This document shows, piece by piece, positions 54,030-63,794 of a stretch of DNA of 64,000 nucleotides. Within the stretch, counting starts at the first letter, position 1. Each line of letters starts with the position of its first letter. This stretch comes from Sulfitobacter sp. HNIBRBA3233. GTDB lineage: Bacteria > Pseudomonadota > Alphaproteobacteria > Rhodobacterales > Rhodobacteraceae. The notes under the pieces were generated by a model, which saw only the letters and a program-made list of their open reading frames with translations, was not told the DNA's origin and did no database searches. Where the stretch lies: NCBI RefSeq assembly GCF_040149665.1, contig NZ_JBEFLP010000001.1, forward strand, positions 2,542,001-2,606,000, in the 5' to 3' direction. Position numbers and translations under genes: made by a program.

Positions 54030-55370
54030 ATGCCCATGGATTTCGATCTCACCGCGTTTCCGCCGATCGTCCAGCAGATCGCGGGCTACGCCATTCAGGG
54101 GTACGAGCTGGCACTTGGCTGGCTGCTCAGCCCCGCGGCATGGTCGCAATTCGCGGTTCTCGTGGTGGCCTACCTGCTGGCGGTGGTCATCGCGCGCCGG
54201 ATGCGCCCCGCGCTCAGCTCCCTGATCGACCCCGGCGAACGGCGTGGCATCTTTTCGGCCCCGCGCCGGTTCATCCTGCGCTTTCTGCCCCTGATCCTGC
54301 CGTTGCTGGCCTATGCGCTGACCGGGATCGGCGAACAGGTGATCCGCTCGATCTTTGAAAGCGGGGCGGTCATTGCCTTCGGCAAGCGGCTGTTCCTTCT
54401 GCTGGCCGCGCGCATCTTCGTGCGCGACATTCTCAACGATCCGTTTCTCAAGCTGCTGGGCCGTTTCATCCTGCTGCCCATCGCCGCGCTCTACGCTGTG
54501 GGGCTGCTCGACACGGTGGTGCTGCAACTGTCCGAAACCGTCGTCGGTGTCGGCAACATCCGCTTTTCGCTGATCTCGATCGTGCGCGGCCTGATCGCGG
54601 GGTCGCTGCTGTTCTGGCTCGGGCAATGGTCGAACCAGCAGACCGTCGCGGTGATCGAAAAGCAGCGGGAAATGCGCCCGTCGATCCGGCAGTTGCTGAT
54701 CAAGACCGTCGAATTCGCGATCTTCGCGATCGCCTTCATCCTGCTGATGAACATCATGGGCATCAACCTCAGCACTCTTGCGGTGCTGGGCGGTGCCATC
54801 GGTGTCGGTCTGGGTTTCGGCCTGCAAAAGATCGCGTCGAATTTCATCTCCGGGGTGATTCTGCTGGTCGAGGGTCAGGCGACCGTTGGCGATTTCGTCG
54901 AACTCGACGGGGGCGAGGCGGGCACCATCGTCAAGATGACCGCCCGCGCGATCATTCTGGAAACCTACGATGGCCGCTGGATCGTGGTCCCGAACGAGGA
55001 TTTCATCGTCACCCGCGTGGTGAACTATTCCGACTCCGGTTCTGCCAACCGCTACGAGGCGCCGTTCAGCGTGAGCTACGACACCGACATCAACCGCGTT
55101 CCGGGTATCATCGAACGGGCCGTGGCGACCCATCCCGAAGTGCTGTCGGAGCCCTATCCCCCCGATTGCGAATTGCGCGGCTTTGGCGACAGCGGCATAG
55201 ATTTCGCGGTGGAATTCTGGGTCAACGGCATCGACGATGGCCCGAACAAATACACCTCCGACGTGCTGTTCCTGATCTGGAACGCGCTGCGCGACGAGGG
55301 GATCGAGATCCCCTATCCGCACCGCGTCGTCGAAATCAAGGGCGGCCCTGTCCCCGCCGCGCCGGAATGA
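54030..55370 (+). CDS. MscS-family mechanosensitive channel
   Basis: A 446-residue inner-membrane channel. Five to six N-terminal hydrophobic helices precede the MscS core: pore helix with glycine/alanine packing GGAIGVGLGFGLQKIASNFI, the beta domain GVILLVEGQATVGDFVELDG and VVPNEDFIVTRVVNYSDSGS, and a C-terminal alpha/beta part ending near IPYPHRVVEI. The extra N-terminal helices make it longer than E. coli MscS, similar to YbdG/YnaI-type or KefA-derived members. It protects against hypo-osmotic shock. The translation probably starts at 54030 or at the ATG two codons later. Stop overlaps the flavoprotein gene by 4 nt. Confidence 0.92.
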   Translation: MPMDFDLTAFPPIVQQIAGYAIQGYELALGWLLSPAAWSQFAVLVVAYLLAVVIARRMRPALSSLIDPGERRGIFSAPRRFILRFLPLILPLLAYALTGIGEQVIRSIFESGAVIAFGKRLFLLLAARIFVRDILNDPFLKLLGRFILLPIAALYAVGLLDTVVLQLSETVVGVGNIRFSLISIVRGLIAGSLLFWLGQWSNQQTVAVIEKQREMRPSIRQLLIKTVEFAIFAIAFILLMNIMGINLSTLAVLGGAIGVGLGFGLQKIASNFISGVILLVEGQATVGDFVELDGGEAGTIVKMTARAIILETYDGRWIVVPNEDFIVTRVVNYSDSGSANRYEAPFSVSYDTDINRVPGIIERAVATHPEVLSEPYPPDCELRGFGDSGIDFAVEFWVNGIDDGPNKYTSDVLFLIWNALRDEGIEIPYPHRVVEIKGGPVPAAPE

Positions 55371-56542
55371 GCCACGCGGTCGTCATCGGCAGCGGCCCCG
55401 CCGGTCTGATGGCGGCGGCTGCGCTGGCGCAGGCGGGCCACCCCGTCACGATCTGCGAGGCCAAGCCCTCCGTCGGGCGCAAGTTCCTGATGGCGGGGAA
55501 ATCCGGTCTGAACCTGACGAAAGACGAACCCGCCGATGCCTTCCTGCGCGCCTACGCCGAGGCGCAGCCGCCCCTGCGCCCGATGCTGGACGCCTTCGGC
55601 CCGTTGCAGGTGATGCGCTGGGCCGAGGATCTGGGAGAGCCGGTGTTCGCGGGCAGCTCCGCGCGGGTCTTCCCGAAGGCGATGAAGGCCTCGCCGCTGC
55701 TGCGCCGCTGGCTTGCGCAACTCGGTGCAAGCGGCGTCACGATCAACACGCGCTGGCGCTGGACCGGATGGGACGGCGCTGCGCTGGCTTTCGAAACGCC
55801 CGCCGGCGTGCAGCACCTTCATGCGGATGCAACGGTTCTGGCGCTCGGGGGCGCAAGCTGGCGGCGGCTGGGGTCGGACGGGGAATGGACAGGCTTGCTG
55901 GCCGGACGGGGCGTGCCTCTGACACCCTTCGCGCCCGCGAACGCGGCGGTGGCGATGGCCTGGTCGGATCATATGACGCGCCACTTCGGGGCCGCGCTGA
56001 AATCCATCTCGCTGGCCTGCGGCCCCTATACCTCGCGCGGGGAGGCGGTGATCTCCCGGCGCGGGCTCGAAGGGGGCGGTATCTACAGCGTCAGCCGCGG
56101 CCTGCGCGAAGGGCATCCGCTGGTGGTTGATCTCGCCCCCGACCTGCCGGCCGCGCAGATCGCCCAAAGGCTGTCACGCCCCCGCGGCAAAGCCACGCTG
56201 TCGAACCATCTGCGCAAAACCCTGCGTCTCGATCCGGTGAAAATCGCGCTGTTGCAGGAAATGGCGCATCCGCTGCCCGACGACGCGGCGGCACTGGCGG
56301 GGTTGGTCAAGGCGCTGCCGTTGCACCACGCGGGGCTGCGCCCGCTGGACGAGGCGATCTCCACCGCCGGTGGCATCGCGTGGGCGGGGCTGGACGAGGG
56401 GCTGGGCATTCGCGCATTGCCGGGTGTTTTCGCCGCCGGAGAGATGCTGGACTGGGAAGCGCCGACCGGCGGCTATCTGATCACCGCCTGTATGGCGACC
56501 GGGTTATGGGCCGGTCGCCACGCAGCCGCGGCGATGGGCTGA
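55367..56542 (+). CDS. TIGR03862/BaiN-like flavoprotein
   Basis: A 391-residue FAD-binding protein of the HI0933/BaiN-like family. FAD motif AVVIGSGPAGLMAAAALAQA with CEAKPSVGRKFLMAGKSGLN, the family block that often reads GRKxxxSGxGRCN. Then ADATVLALGGASWRRLGSDG and VSRGLREGHPLVVDLAPDLP; C-terminal FAAGEMLDWEAPTGGYLITA holds the second FAD contact. Uncertain reaction: BaiN-type members are reductases of unsaturated steroids, but TIGR03862 proteins are uncharacterised. It overlaps the MscS stop (ATGA), a coupling with no obvious functional reason. Convergent with the GST. Confidence 0.88.
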   Translation: MSHAVVIGSGPAGLMAAAALAQAGHPVTICEAKPSVGRKFLMAGKSGLNLTKDEPADAFLRAYAEAQPPLRPMLDAFGPLQVMRWAEDLGEPVFAGSSARVFPKAMKASPLLRRWLAQLGASGVTINTRWRWTGWDGAALAFETPAGVQHLHADATVLALGGASWRRLGSDGEWTGLLAGRGVPLTPFAPANAAVAMAWSDHMTRHFGAALKSISLACGPYTSRGEAVISRRGLEGGGIYSVSRGLREGHPLVVDLAPDLPAAQIAQRLSRPRGKATLSNHLRKTLRLDPVKIALLQEMAHPLPDDAAALAGLVKALPLHHAGLRPLDEAISTAGGIAWAGLDEGLGIRALPGVFAAGEMLDWEAPTGGYLITACMATGLWAGRHAAAAMG

Positions 56543-56551
56543 ACGCCCCTC

Positions 56552-57142
56552 TCAGGCGCCGCGTGCCTTTGCGGCCTTGAACGCGTCGCGCTTGCGCAGG
56601 CCGGCGGCCCATGTGCCAAGCTTGTCGTCCACCGCAGGGAATCCCGCGCCGATGGACCAGTTGATGCAATGCACGGCCAGCAGGTCCGGCACGGTGATCT
56701 CTTCGCCCATCAGGAACGGCCCCTGCAGCCGTTCGGACAGCTGGCCGGAGGTGCGGGCAAACTCCGCCTTGAGGCTGTCCTTGATCGCGGGCACGCGCTG
56801 GTCTTCGGGGAAGACAAAGCTGTGCTTGGCCGCGGCCCACAGGATCGCGTCGAATTCATCGATCAGCCAGAACAGCATCGCGTCCTGACGGGCCCGCGCG
56901 ATTGTGCCCGCCGGTGCCGTCAGCGCGCCGTGCTTGTCCGCGAGATATTGCATGATCGCGACAGAATCGGTCAGCAATTCATCACCGTCCAGAAGCGCCG
57001 GCACCTTGCCGGAGGGATTGTACTCCATCGCTTCGGGCGAGCGCGGCTTGGCCGGAACCAGATCGAAGGGCTGGCCCAGTTCCTCGAGCATCCACATCAC
57101 GCGGAACGCCCGTGTCTGGGCTGCGCCGATCAGTTTGTACAT
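56552..57142 (-). CDS. Glutathione S-transferase family protein
   Basis: A 196-residue GST with N-terminal thioredoxin-fold domain (MYKLIGAAQTRAFRVMWMLE, SGKVPALLDGDELLTDSVAI, where the Asp-Ser pair binds gamma-glutamyl) and an all-helical C-terminal domain. GGAGG precedes the ATG at 57142. The residue that activates glutathione at the N-terminus appears to be within QTRAFR, but class is not clear. It is last in the DUF3576-leuS-lptE-holA direction, 19 nt after holA; whether co-transcribed is uncertain. Confidence 0.88.
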   Translation of the reverse strand: MYKLIGAAQTRAFRVMWMLEELGQPFDLVPAKPRSPEAMEYNPSGKVPALLDGDELLTDSVAIMQYLADKHGALTAPAGTIARARQDAMLFWLIDEFDAILWAAAKHSFVFPEDQRVPAIKDSLKAEFARTSGQLSERLQGPFLMGEEITVPDLLAVHCINWSIGAGFPAVDDKLGTWAAGLRKRDAFKAAKARGA

Positions 57143-57161
57143 GTCTTTCCTCCCGTTGGTT

Positions 57162-58160
57162 TCAGGTCGCGCCATACATCGCGAGGCGGATGAAAAGCCG
57201 CTCGATGATGGCCAGCGCAGGGGCGGTTTGCCCGGCGGAGCGCAGTTGCAGATCGGTATCGGTCAGCATTGTCAGCGCATTCTCCAGCTTGGCCGTGCCC
57301 CACGCGCGCGCCTGCCGCGCCACGCGGTCGCGGTCGCGCACGCCGTAGATCGGCGCGCCGGGTGAACAGGCCACGCGGTGCAGGGTGCGAAAGTGGCGCA
57401 TCGCCATGATGCTGAGTGTCACCGCGTTCACACCCTGGCTTTGCAGGCGGCGCATCAGCGGGCCGATCTTGGCCGACTGCGCCTCGGCCACGACGTTGAG
57501 AATGTCGTCCACGCCCGCCTCGACGGACGCGGGGGCACAGGCGGCGATATCGTCCAGCGTGACCGGATCATTCGGGGTGCTGAGCTTGTAGAGCGACAGT
57601 TTCTCGAGGGTCTGGCGAAAGTCACCGGGATCGAGCGTGCGCGCGAGATCCTCGAGTGCCGCCATGACGCTGCCTTCGGCCTGCAGTCCGGTGTCGGCCA
57701 GCAGGCGCGCGATCTCGGCGCGGTCGGGGGGATCGTCGTAGATCGCCAACGCGTAGGCATTGGGGTGGCTTTCGAAGGCCTTGCGCAGTTTCGACGTCTT
57801 TTTCAGATCGCCCGCGCTGACGACGATCTGGGCATCGCCCGGCTGCCAGTCCGACAGCGCATCGAGGACCGCACCGGCCACCTGTTCGGTGGCGTCCTCG
57901 ACAAAGGCGGCGCGGGGGCCGGGGAAAAATCCGACCGCCTTGATCGCGTCGTTCAGCAGCGCCGGTTCGCGGCGCAGATCGGCGGCGGGGATGCGTGTGA
58001 GGCGCATTTCCTCGTCGGCGGCGGGACCGAGAAGGGCGCGCAGGTATTCCTGCCGCTTGATCGCCACGCGCATCGCGTCCGATCCGAAGACAAGCAGTCC
58101 CAGCCTGTCGGCGGGGGGCTTGGCGATCAGGGCGGTCGCGTCGCGGCGGTTCAGTTTCAT
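57162..58160 (-). CDS. holA: DNA polymerase III subunit delta
   Basis: Clamp-loader subunit that opens the beta sliding clamp. The 332-residue protein has the HolA organisation: N-terminal domain starting [20 protein letters not shown] with LLVFGSDAMRVAIKRQEYLR, a central AAA-like part SAGDLKKTSKLRKAFESHPN, and a C-terminal collar domain (NVVAEAQSAKIGPLMRRLQS, WGTAKLENALTMLTDTDLQL). Delta lacks a functional P-loop, as seen here. Its start overlaps the lptE stop by 4 nt, and the leuS-lptE-holA order is widely conserved. Confidence 0.95.
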   Translation of the reverse strand: MKLNRRDATALIAKPPADRLGLLVFGSDAMRVAIKRQEYLRALLGPAADEEMRLTRIPAADLRREPALLNDAIKAVGFFPGPRAAFVEDATEQVAGAVLDALSDWQPGDAQIVVSAGDLKKTSKLRKAFESHPNAYALAIYDDPPDRAEIARLLADTGLQAEGSVMAALEDLARTLDPGDFRQTLEKLSLYKLSTPNDPVTLDDIAACAPASVEAGVDDILNVVAEAQSAKIGPLMRRLQSQGVNAVTLSIMAMRHFRTLHRVACSPGAPIYGVRDRDRVARQARAWGTAKLENALTMLTDTDLQLRSAGQTAPALAIIERLFIRLAMYGAT

Positions 58161-58657
58161 GCGGGCAGGGCCGTGGTGAACAGCCGCGCGACGATCTGGT
58201 CGGCGAGGATGGTCATCAGCCGCTCAACCGCGTCGCGTTCGGCAGCAAGCGTCGCCACGGTGGTGCCGGTGGCGGAATAGGCGGTGAAGTTGCGCACGTC
58301 GCCCGAGGTCACGATGCTGCCGGTGGTGGTATCGCGCAGGGCAAAGCCCGCCTCGCCGATCAGGTTGTAGCGCGTGATGTCGCCCGCGCTGTTGATGGCG
58401 AGCCCTTCTTCGGCCACGTCGAGCGTCATGTCGAGCGCGTAGCGCGCGGCCGGATTGCTGCGCCCCAGACGCGTTTCGAGCTGGCGCGCCAGAAGATAGC
58501 CGGGCTGTGTTGTCGGTTCCTGCACCAGAACCTGTCCGCGCAGGGCCGCACCGGCGCCGCCGGGCGCGTAGACGGGCGTAAAGCCGCAGGCACCCAACCC
58601 CAGAGCCGCAAGCGGCAGGGCAAGGCGCAGCAGGCTGCGGCGGTCAAGCAACGACAT
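58157..58657 (-). CDS. lptE: LPS assembly lipoprotein LptE
   Basis: Outer-membrane lipoprotein that forms the plug of the LptD-LptE complex and delivers LPS to the cell surface. The 166-residue protein has a lipoprotein signal [20 protein letters not shown] with lipobox LGAC (Cys24), followed by the family's [10 protein letters not shown] segment and a short alpha/beta domain ([40 protein letters not shown]). It sits in the conserved leuS-lptE-holA slot; overlap with leuS is 14 nt and with holA 4 nt. Confidence 0.92.
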   Translation of the reverse strand: MSLLDRRSLLRLALPLAALGLGACGFTPVYAPGGAGAALRGQVLVQEPTTQPGYLLARQLETRLGRSNPAARYALDMTLDVAEEGLAINSAGDITRYNLIGEAGFALRDTTTGSIVTSGDVRNFTAYSATGTTVATLAAERDAVERLMTILADQIVARLFTTALPA

Positions 58658-61205
58658 TCACGATCCGGCCGGGCACAACGATCACCTTCTTCGGGGTTGC
58701 CCCGTCGAGTGTACGGACAACCGCCTCGTGGGCAAGGGCGAGCTTTTCGATCTCGGCCTTGTCCATGTCGGCGGGCACCTGTATTTCCGCGCGCCGCTTG
58801 CCGTTGACCTGAATCGGCAGGGTGACGGTATCGTCGACCAGCATCGCCTCGTCCGCCGTGGGCCACGGGGCGGTGGCAATCAGGCCCTCGCCACCCTGTG
58901 CGGACCAGATCTCTTCGGACAGATGCGGTGTCATCGGCGACATCAGTTGCGCCAGCGTCATGACGGCCTCACGTTGCGCGGCCTTGGAGGCTTTGGATTT
59001 CTGCAGGGTCGCGGTGAAACCGTAGAGCTTGGCGATGGCAGCGTTGAAGCCGAAGGATTCGACCCCCATGGTCACATCGTGGATCGTCTTGTGCATCGCG
59101 CGCAAAAGCTCTTCGTCCCCCTCGCCTGCGGCTCCGTCGCTCATCGCGGCGATCCGGTCCGAAAGGCTCCAGACCCGTCCGAGGTGTTTATAGGCGGCTT
59201 CCGCACCCGACGCGGTCCATTCCACGTCGCGTTCGGGGGGCGAATCGCTGAGCACGAACCAGCGGGCGGTATCGGCCCCGAAGGACGAGATGATGTTGAG
59301 CGGGTCGACCACGTTGTTCTTGGATTTCGACATCTTGGCGGAGGGGATGACCTCGACCTCCATGCCGGTTTCCCTGAGCACCGCGCGGTCGCCCTGCAGC
59401 TCGACCTCTTCGGGGAAGTGGAACACCGGGCGCCCCTCGGGCCCCTTGCTGCGATAGATCGCGTGGGTCACCATTCCTTGGGTAAAGAGCGCATCGAAGG
59501 GTTCGATCGCCGACTCGGGCAGGTGCCCCGTGATCTGCATCGCGCGGGCGAAGAAGCGGGCATAGAGCAGGTGCAGGATCGCGTGCTCCACGCCGCCGAT
59601 GTACTGGTCGACGTTCATCCAGTACTGCGCGTCTTCCATGACCGTCGGCGTTTCGGCGCGCGGCGCGGTGAAACGCGCGTAGTACCAAGACGAATCGACA
59701 AAGGTGTCCATCGTGTCCGTCTCGCGCTTGGCGTCCTTGCCGCAGGCGGGGCAGGGCACGTTGCGCCACGCGTCATGACGGTCCAGCGGGTTGCCGGGAA
59801 TGTCGAAGGTGACATCCTCGGGCAGTTTGACGGGCAGGTTTTCCTTTCGCTCGGGCACCACGCCGCAGGCGTCGCAATGCACCACCGGGATCGGGCAGCC
59901 CCAGTAGCGCTGGCGCGACAGGCCCCAGTCGCGCAGGCGGTATTTGGTCACGCCTTGGCCGACACCCTTGGATTCGCAGAACGCGATGGCGGCCAGGACG
60001 GCCTCTGCCCCCGTCTGCCACTGCTCGCCCGCGAAGCCGCGGTTGTAGAAGACCTTTTCGGTCTTCGGCGGGACATAGGCGACAAAGAGCTCTTCGTCGG
60101 CATCCTCCGACGGCAGGAAGGTCGAGATGATCGGCAGGCCGTATTTGGTGGCGAATTCGAAATCGCGCTGGTCGTGCGCCGGACAGCCGAAGATCGCACC
60201 GGTGCCGTAGTCCATCAGGATGAAGTTGGCGATGTAGACGGGCAGCTCATGGGAGGTGTCGAAGGGATGGCGCACGCGGATGCCGGTATCGAAGCCCAGC
60301 TTCTCGCCGGTTTCGATCGCTTCCTCGGTGGTGCCGCCCTTGCGGCATTCGGCGACGAAATCCGCGACTGCGGGGTTGTCACGCTCCAGCGTCTTGGCAA
60401 GCGGGTGATCGGGCGAGATGCCGACAAAGCTTGCGCCCAGCAGGGTGTCGGGACGTGTGGTGTAGACCTCGATCCGGTCGTGGCCGTCAGGCGCATCAAT
60501 GGTGGAAAAGGCAAATTGCAGGCCACGCGACTTGCCGATCCAGTTCTCTTGCATCAGGCGTACCTTGGCGGGCCAGTTTTCGAGCCTGTCGAGGGCGGAG
60601 AGAAGTTCCTCGGAGTAGTCGGAGATGCGGAAGAACCACTGCGTGAGCTCGCGCCGCTCCACCAGCGCGCCCGAGCGCCAGCCGCGCCCGTTCTCGACCT
60701 GTTCGTTGGCCAGAACCGTCATGTCGACCGGATCCCAGTTGACCACCGCGTTCTTGCGGTAGATCAGGCCGGCCTCGATCATGTCGATGAACATCGCCTG
60801 CTGGTGGCGGTAGTATTCGGGATGGCATGTCGCGATCTCGCGCGACCAGTCGAGCGAGAAGCCCAGCGGCTTCAGCTGGCTCTTCATGTCCTCGATGTTC
60901 TGGTAGGTCCATGTGCCGGGGTGGATGCCCTTTTGCATGGCCGCGTTTTCGGCGGCGAGACCGAAGGCATCCCAGCCCATCGGGTGCAGCACATTGAAGC
61001 CGCGCGCCAGTTTGTAGCGCGCGATCACGTCGCCCATCGTGTAGTTGCGCACATGGCCCATGTGGATGCGCCCAGAGGGGTAGGGGAACATCTCGAGCAC
61101 GTAATACTTGGGCTTGTCGGCACTGCGGGTGGCGCGGAAAATCTCGTGCTTTTCCCAAGCGGCCTGCCAGCGGGATTCGATCTCGGACGGGGTGTAGCGG
61201 GTCAT
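58644..61205 (-). CDS. leuS: Leucyl-tRNA synthetase
   Basis: Class I synthetase charging tRNA-Leu. The 853-residue protein is the usual bacterial length. It has the HIGH motif as HMGH (residues 48-51 in [20 protein letters not shown]), the KMSKS loop at about residue 625 ([20 protein letters not shown]), the CP1 editing domain in the middle ([20 protein letters not shown]), the zinc-ribbon [20 protein letters not shown] with a second Cys pair CPACG, and the anticodon-binding domain at the C-terminus. It is 94 nt downstream of DUF3576. Confidence 0.98.
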   Translation of the reverse strand: MTRYTPSEIESRWQAAWEKHEIFRATRSADKPKYYVLEMFPYPSGRIHMGHVRNYTMGDVIARYKLARGFNVLHPMGWDAFGLAAENAAMQKGIHPGTWTYQNIEDMKSQLKPLGFSLDWSREIATCHPEYYRHQQAMFIDMIEAGLIYRKNAVVNWDPVDMTVLANEQVENGRGWRSGALVERRELTQWFFRISDYSEELLSALDRLENWPAKVRLMQENWIGKSRGLQFAFSTIDAPDGHDRIEVYTTRPDTLLGASFVGISPDHPLAKTLERDNPAVADFVAECRKGGTTEEAIETGEKLGFDTGIRVRHPFDTSHELPVYIANFILMDYGTGAIFGCPAHDQRDFEFATKYGLPIISTFLPSEDADEELFVAYVPPKTEKVFYNRGFAGEQWQTGAEAVLAAIAFCESKGVGQGVTKYRLRDWGLSRQRYWGCPIPVVHCDACGVVPERKENLPVKLPEDVTFDIPGNPLDRHDAWRNVPCPACGKDAKRETDTMDTFVDSSWYYARFTAPRAETPTVMEDAQYWMNVDQYIGGVEHAILHLLYARFFARAMQITGHLPESAIEPFDALFTQGMVTHAIYRSKGPEGRPVFHFPEEVELQGDRAVLRETGMEVEVIPSAKMSKSKNNVVDPLNIISSFGADTARWFVLSDSPPERDVEWTASGAEAAYKHLGRVWSLSDRIAAMSDGAAGEGDEELLRAMHKTIHDVTMGVESFGFNAAIAKLYGFTATLQKSKASKAAQREAVMTLAQLMSPMTPHLSEEIWSAQGGEGLIATAPWPTADEAMLVDDTVTLPIQVNGKRRAEIQVPADMDKAEIEKLALAHEAVVRTLDGATPKKVIVVPGRIVNVVA

Positions 61206-61299
61206 TGTCGGGCCTTTTTACGCAATCCGCCGAGCGCGTGCGTGTCACGACTGCCCGGCGTTGCGATGGAGAGAATGGAATATGTGGGCGAACGGTAGG

Positions 61300-61800
61300 C
61301 TAGAGGCGGTTGTCGGCGATCCGCATTTCACGGGCCCGCGACAGAATGGCGTCTTCGACAGCGCGGGCGGTGGCGCGGCTGACAGGGCCGCCCCGCGATT
61401 GCAGCGCCAGGTTCAGGGACCGGGCATCGAGCGCGGGGTCGTCGATCAGGACCGTGGCGCGGTAGGCACGCCCGCCGCCGGGCGGTGTGCCGTAGCCTGT
61501 CACGATGACACCGGTGAAGGGATCGACAGACTGCACCGGCAGGAAGTTCAGCACTTCGAGCGAGGCGGACCATAGATACTTGTTCACCTTGACCGTGGTT
61601 TCGGTGTTCTTCTTGTTGAGAAGCGACCAGATCGTGTTGTCGGGGTTGGTTTCGATCGTGCCGGGATTGTTGGGGTTGTTATAGTAGCCGGGCCGCTCCG
61701 TTGCCGGAGAGCCGAATCTGCCGCCGCAGGCCGCGACAGCGCCGAGCGCTACCGCCATCACCGCGAAATTGAGTACCTGTCTGCGCCCCATGACCGCCAC
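61300..61800 (-). CDS. DUF3576 lipoprotein
   Basis: A 166-residue exported protein: signal MAVMGRRQVLNFAVMAVALG with lipobox VAAC (Cys25). The mature part has DNTIWSLLNKKNTETTVKVN, KYLWSASLEVLNFLPVQSVD and DPFTGVIVTGYGTPPGGGRA, the DUF3576 signature. The family is alphaproteobacterial and of unknown role, often beside leuS-lptE; an outer-membrane or LPS-related job is conceivable. An alternative start at the Met 9 nt further in is possible. The -10 TATAAT at 61863-61858 (minus) and a palindrome lie upstream. Confidence 0.85.
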   Translation of the reverse strand: MAVMGRRQVLNFAVMAVALGAVAACGGRFGSPATERPGYYNNPNNPGTIETNPDNTIWSLLNKKNTETTVKVNKYLWSASLEVLNFLPVQSVDPFTGVIVTGYGTPPGGGRAYRATVLIDDPALDARSLNLALQSRGGPVSRATARAVEDAILSRAREMRIADNRL

Positions 61801-61857
61801 CTTTATCCTGATTGGCTATGGAATACCCAAGCGGGCCATGCGGGGCAAGCTATATGT

Positions 61858-61881
61858 ATTATAGTGAAAACCGCTGTTTTC
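61858..61881 (-). promoter_or_regulatory. DUF3576-leuS operon promoter: consensus -10 and palindrome
   Basis: On the minus strand TATAAT (61863-61858) is a perfect -10 box, 57 nt before the DUF3576 start. The palindrome GAAAAC-CGCT-GTTTTC (61866-61881) fills the spacer just upstream of it; the -35 is weak by eye. A protein bound there could activate or repress the operon. Confidence 0.5.
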
Positions 61882-62079
61882 TGGCCTGCCGGACGTGCGC
61901 GCAGCGGGCTGCGGCGGGGGTGTGACGCAAAACTGTGGCAAAGCTGCACCAACATTGAGCGCAGTTTTGGGCAATGTTCGCGTTTGCTTGCCAAAACGCG
62001 GGGTGAAGAGCAAAAGACCCTCATACCTAGATCGGAATTCCCCGGTCGGGTCTTATGAATTCAAACCGAGGGAAAACTC

Positions 62080-63021
62080 ATGAAAAAAGTTCTCTTCGCA
62101 ACAACAGCTCTGGTTGCCACAGCTGGCGTTGCAGCAGCAGACGTTACCTTTGGCGGCTACGGCCGTTTTGGTATCCTCTACGTGGACAACGCCGCTGGCG
62201 ACTCCACAGACATCACAAGCCGCTTCCGTCTGCAGATCGACGCGACAGCAGAATCCGACGCAGGTGTGACATTCGGTGCACGCGCTCGTATCCAGCAGGA
62301 CAACGACGGTGCGGCCTCTTCCGCAAACGTCGGTCGTGACATCGACGGCGACGGCACACCAGACTTCCGCGGTGACCGCGAAGAAACAGGCATCAACGGC
62401 GTTCGCTTCTTCGCACGTTCCGGTGGCCTGGAAGTCGGCGTTGGCAACATCTTCGGCGCGCTGGAATTCATGCCTGGCATGTACCCCATCGATCTGGGTC
62501 TGACCGGTCACTCCTATGACTACACCGCGTACAACTTCCGCGGCGACGCATACGACTCCGACGGCAACGGCGCAGCCGGTGCAAACGGTGTTGAAGTTCT
62601 GTACTCCGCAGGCGACTTCTCGGTTCACGTGTCGGCTTCCGACATCAACGACCGTATCGCCGCACACGCAGCGTACACATGGAACGGCTGGACATTCGCT
62701 CTGGCTGCTCAGGACTCCGACAGCGCGACAGACACCGAGTTCGCAGCTTCGGTTGGTGGTTCCTTCGGCATCGCCGACGTGACACTGGCATATGCCGACA
62801 ACGGCACATCCGGCGACCACTGGGTTCTGGCAGGCCGCTTTGACGTTGGCGCAGCCACAAACGTCGAAGTCTACGTTGCTGACGCGGATTACTTCGCTGA
62901 AACATCCTACGGTATCGACTTCAACCACGACCTGGGCGGCGGTACATCGCTGCGCGGCGGTGTATCCTCCAACGGTGCCGACGTGACGCTGGTTGACTTC
63001 GGTGTGCGCTTCAACTTCTAA
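62080..63021 (+). CDS. Major outer-membrane porin
   Basis: A 313-residue Gram-negative porin: signal peptide MKKVLFATTALVATAGVAAA (cleaved before DVTFGGYGRFG), then alternating beta strands and short periplasmic turns, ending in Phe (VDFGVRFNF), the typical outer-membrane signature. Loop 3-like acidic segments (DIDGDGTPDFRGDREE) could line the pore. The codon mix is unlike neighbours: many ACA, GCA, GGT, CGT and TCC codons in place of C- or G-ending synonyms, typical of a very highly expressed gene. GAGGGA precedes the ATG. It is followed by a strong terminator. Divergent from DUF3576. Confidence 0.92.
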   Translation: MKKVLFATTALVATAGVAAADVTFGGYGRFGILYVDNAAGDSTDITSRFRLQIDATAESDAGVTFGARARIQQDNDGAASSANVGRDIDGDGTPDFRGDREETGINGVRFFARSGGLEVGVGNIFGALEFMPGMYPIDLGLTGHSYDYTAYNFRGDAYDSDGNGAAGANGVEVLYSAGDFSVHVSASDINDRIAAHAAYTWNGWTFALAAQDSDSATDTEFAASVGGSFGIADVTLAYADNGTSGDHWVLAGRFDVGAATNVEVYVADADYFAETSYGIDFNHDLGGGTSLRGGVSSNGADVTLVDFGVRFNF

Positions 63022-63047
63022 GTTGAGCCATCGTAGTTAAGAAGTTT

Positions 63048-63080
63048 GGGGCGGACCTTCGGGTTCGCCCCTTTTCTTTT
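63048..63080 (+). terminator. Rho-independent terminator of the porin gene
   Basis: GGGGCGGACC (63048-63057), loop TTCG, GGTTCGCCCC (63062-63071) with one mismatch, then a T-rich run to 63080. It stands 26 nt past the porin stop. Confidence 0.88.
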
Positions 63081-63118
63081 GCGTCCGACTGTTATCTCTA
63101 GACCCCTGGAGGTGACCG

Positions 63119-63772
63119 ATGACGTTGCAGGATATATCAGACCGTATCGCGAAGGCCGAAGAGGCCGCGGGCCGTGCCGCTGGAGACACCACGCTGATCG
63201 CGGTGAGCAAGGTGCAGCCCAACGAGCGTGTGGCGGCGGTTCTGGAGGCCGGACACCGGGTGTTCGGGGAGAACCGCGTGCAGGAGGCGGCGGGCAAATG
63301 GCCCGATTTCAGGGAGCGGTTCGACGGGATCGAGCTGCATCTGATCGGCCCCTTGCAGACCAACAAGGCCCGGCAGGCGATGGAGCTGGCGCAGGCCATC
63401 CACACGCTGGACCGCCCGAAACTGGCGAAAACCATTGCCCGGCTGGCGCAGGAGATGGGCCAGTGCCCCAAGCTGTTCGTTCAGGTGAATACGGGTGAGG
63501 AAGAGCAGAAGGCAGGCGTGCTGCCCGCCGAGGCGGATGACTTCATCGCCAGCTGCCGTGACATGGACCTGACGCTGGAGGGGTTGATGTGCATTCCCCC
63601 CGTCGAAGAGGAACCCAGCCTGCATTTCGCCTTGCTTGCGAAGATCGCCGAGCGCAACGGCCTGAAGGGGCTTTCCATGGGGATGAGTGGCGATTTCGAA
63701 CGTGCGATCGCGCTGGGTGCGACCCATGTGCGTGTCGGATCTGCGATTTTCGGGGAGCGGACCGCGGGCTGA
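63119..63772 (+). CDS. YggS/PLPBP-family pyridoxal-phosphate homeostasis protein
   Basis: A 217-residue PLP-binding protein of the YggS/PROSC family: the cofactor lysine is Lys31 in TTLIAVSKVQPNERVAAVLE, followed by FGENRVQEAAGKWPDF, LHLIGPLQTNKARQAMELAQ, and the phosphate site near the C-terminus, GLSMGMSGDFERAIALGATH. These proteins maintain vitamin B6 and amino-acid balance and have no clear catalytic activity. AGGTG lies a few nt upstream of the ATG. Confidence 0.94.
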   Translation: MTLQDISDRIAKAEEAAGRAAGDTTLIAVSKVQPNERVAAVLEAGHRVFGENRVQEAAGKWPDFRERFDGIELHLIGPLQTNKARQAMELAQAIHTLDRPKLAKTIARLAQEMGQCPKLFVQVNTGEEEQKAGVLPAEADDFIASCRDMDLTLEGLMCIPPVEEEPSLHFALLAKIAERNGLKGLSMGMSGDFERAIALGATHVRVGSAIFGERTAG

Positions 63773-63794
63773 ATCGTGTGAGGCAGGTGGTGCA

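Noticed and set aside
58728-61298. An 856-codon open frame on the plus strand opposite leuS
   Set aside because: Its translation has no family features and mirrors the leuS coding constraint; leuS on the minus strand is unmistakable.
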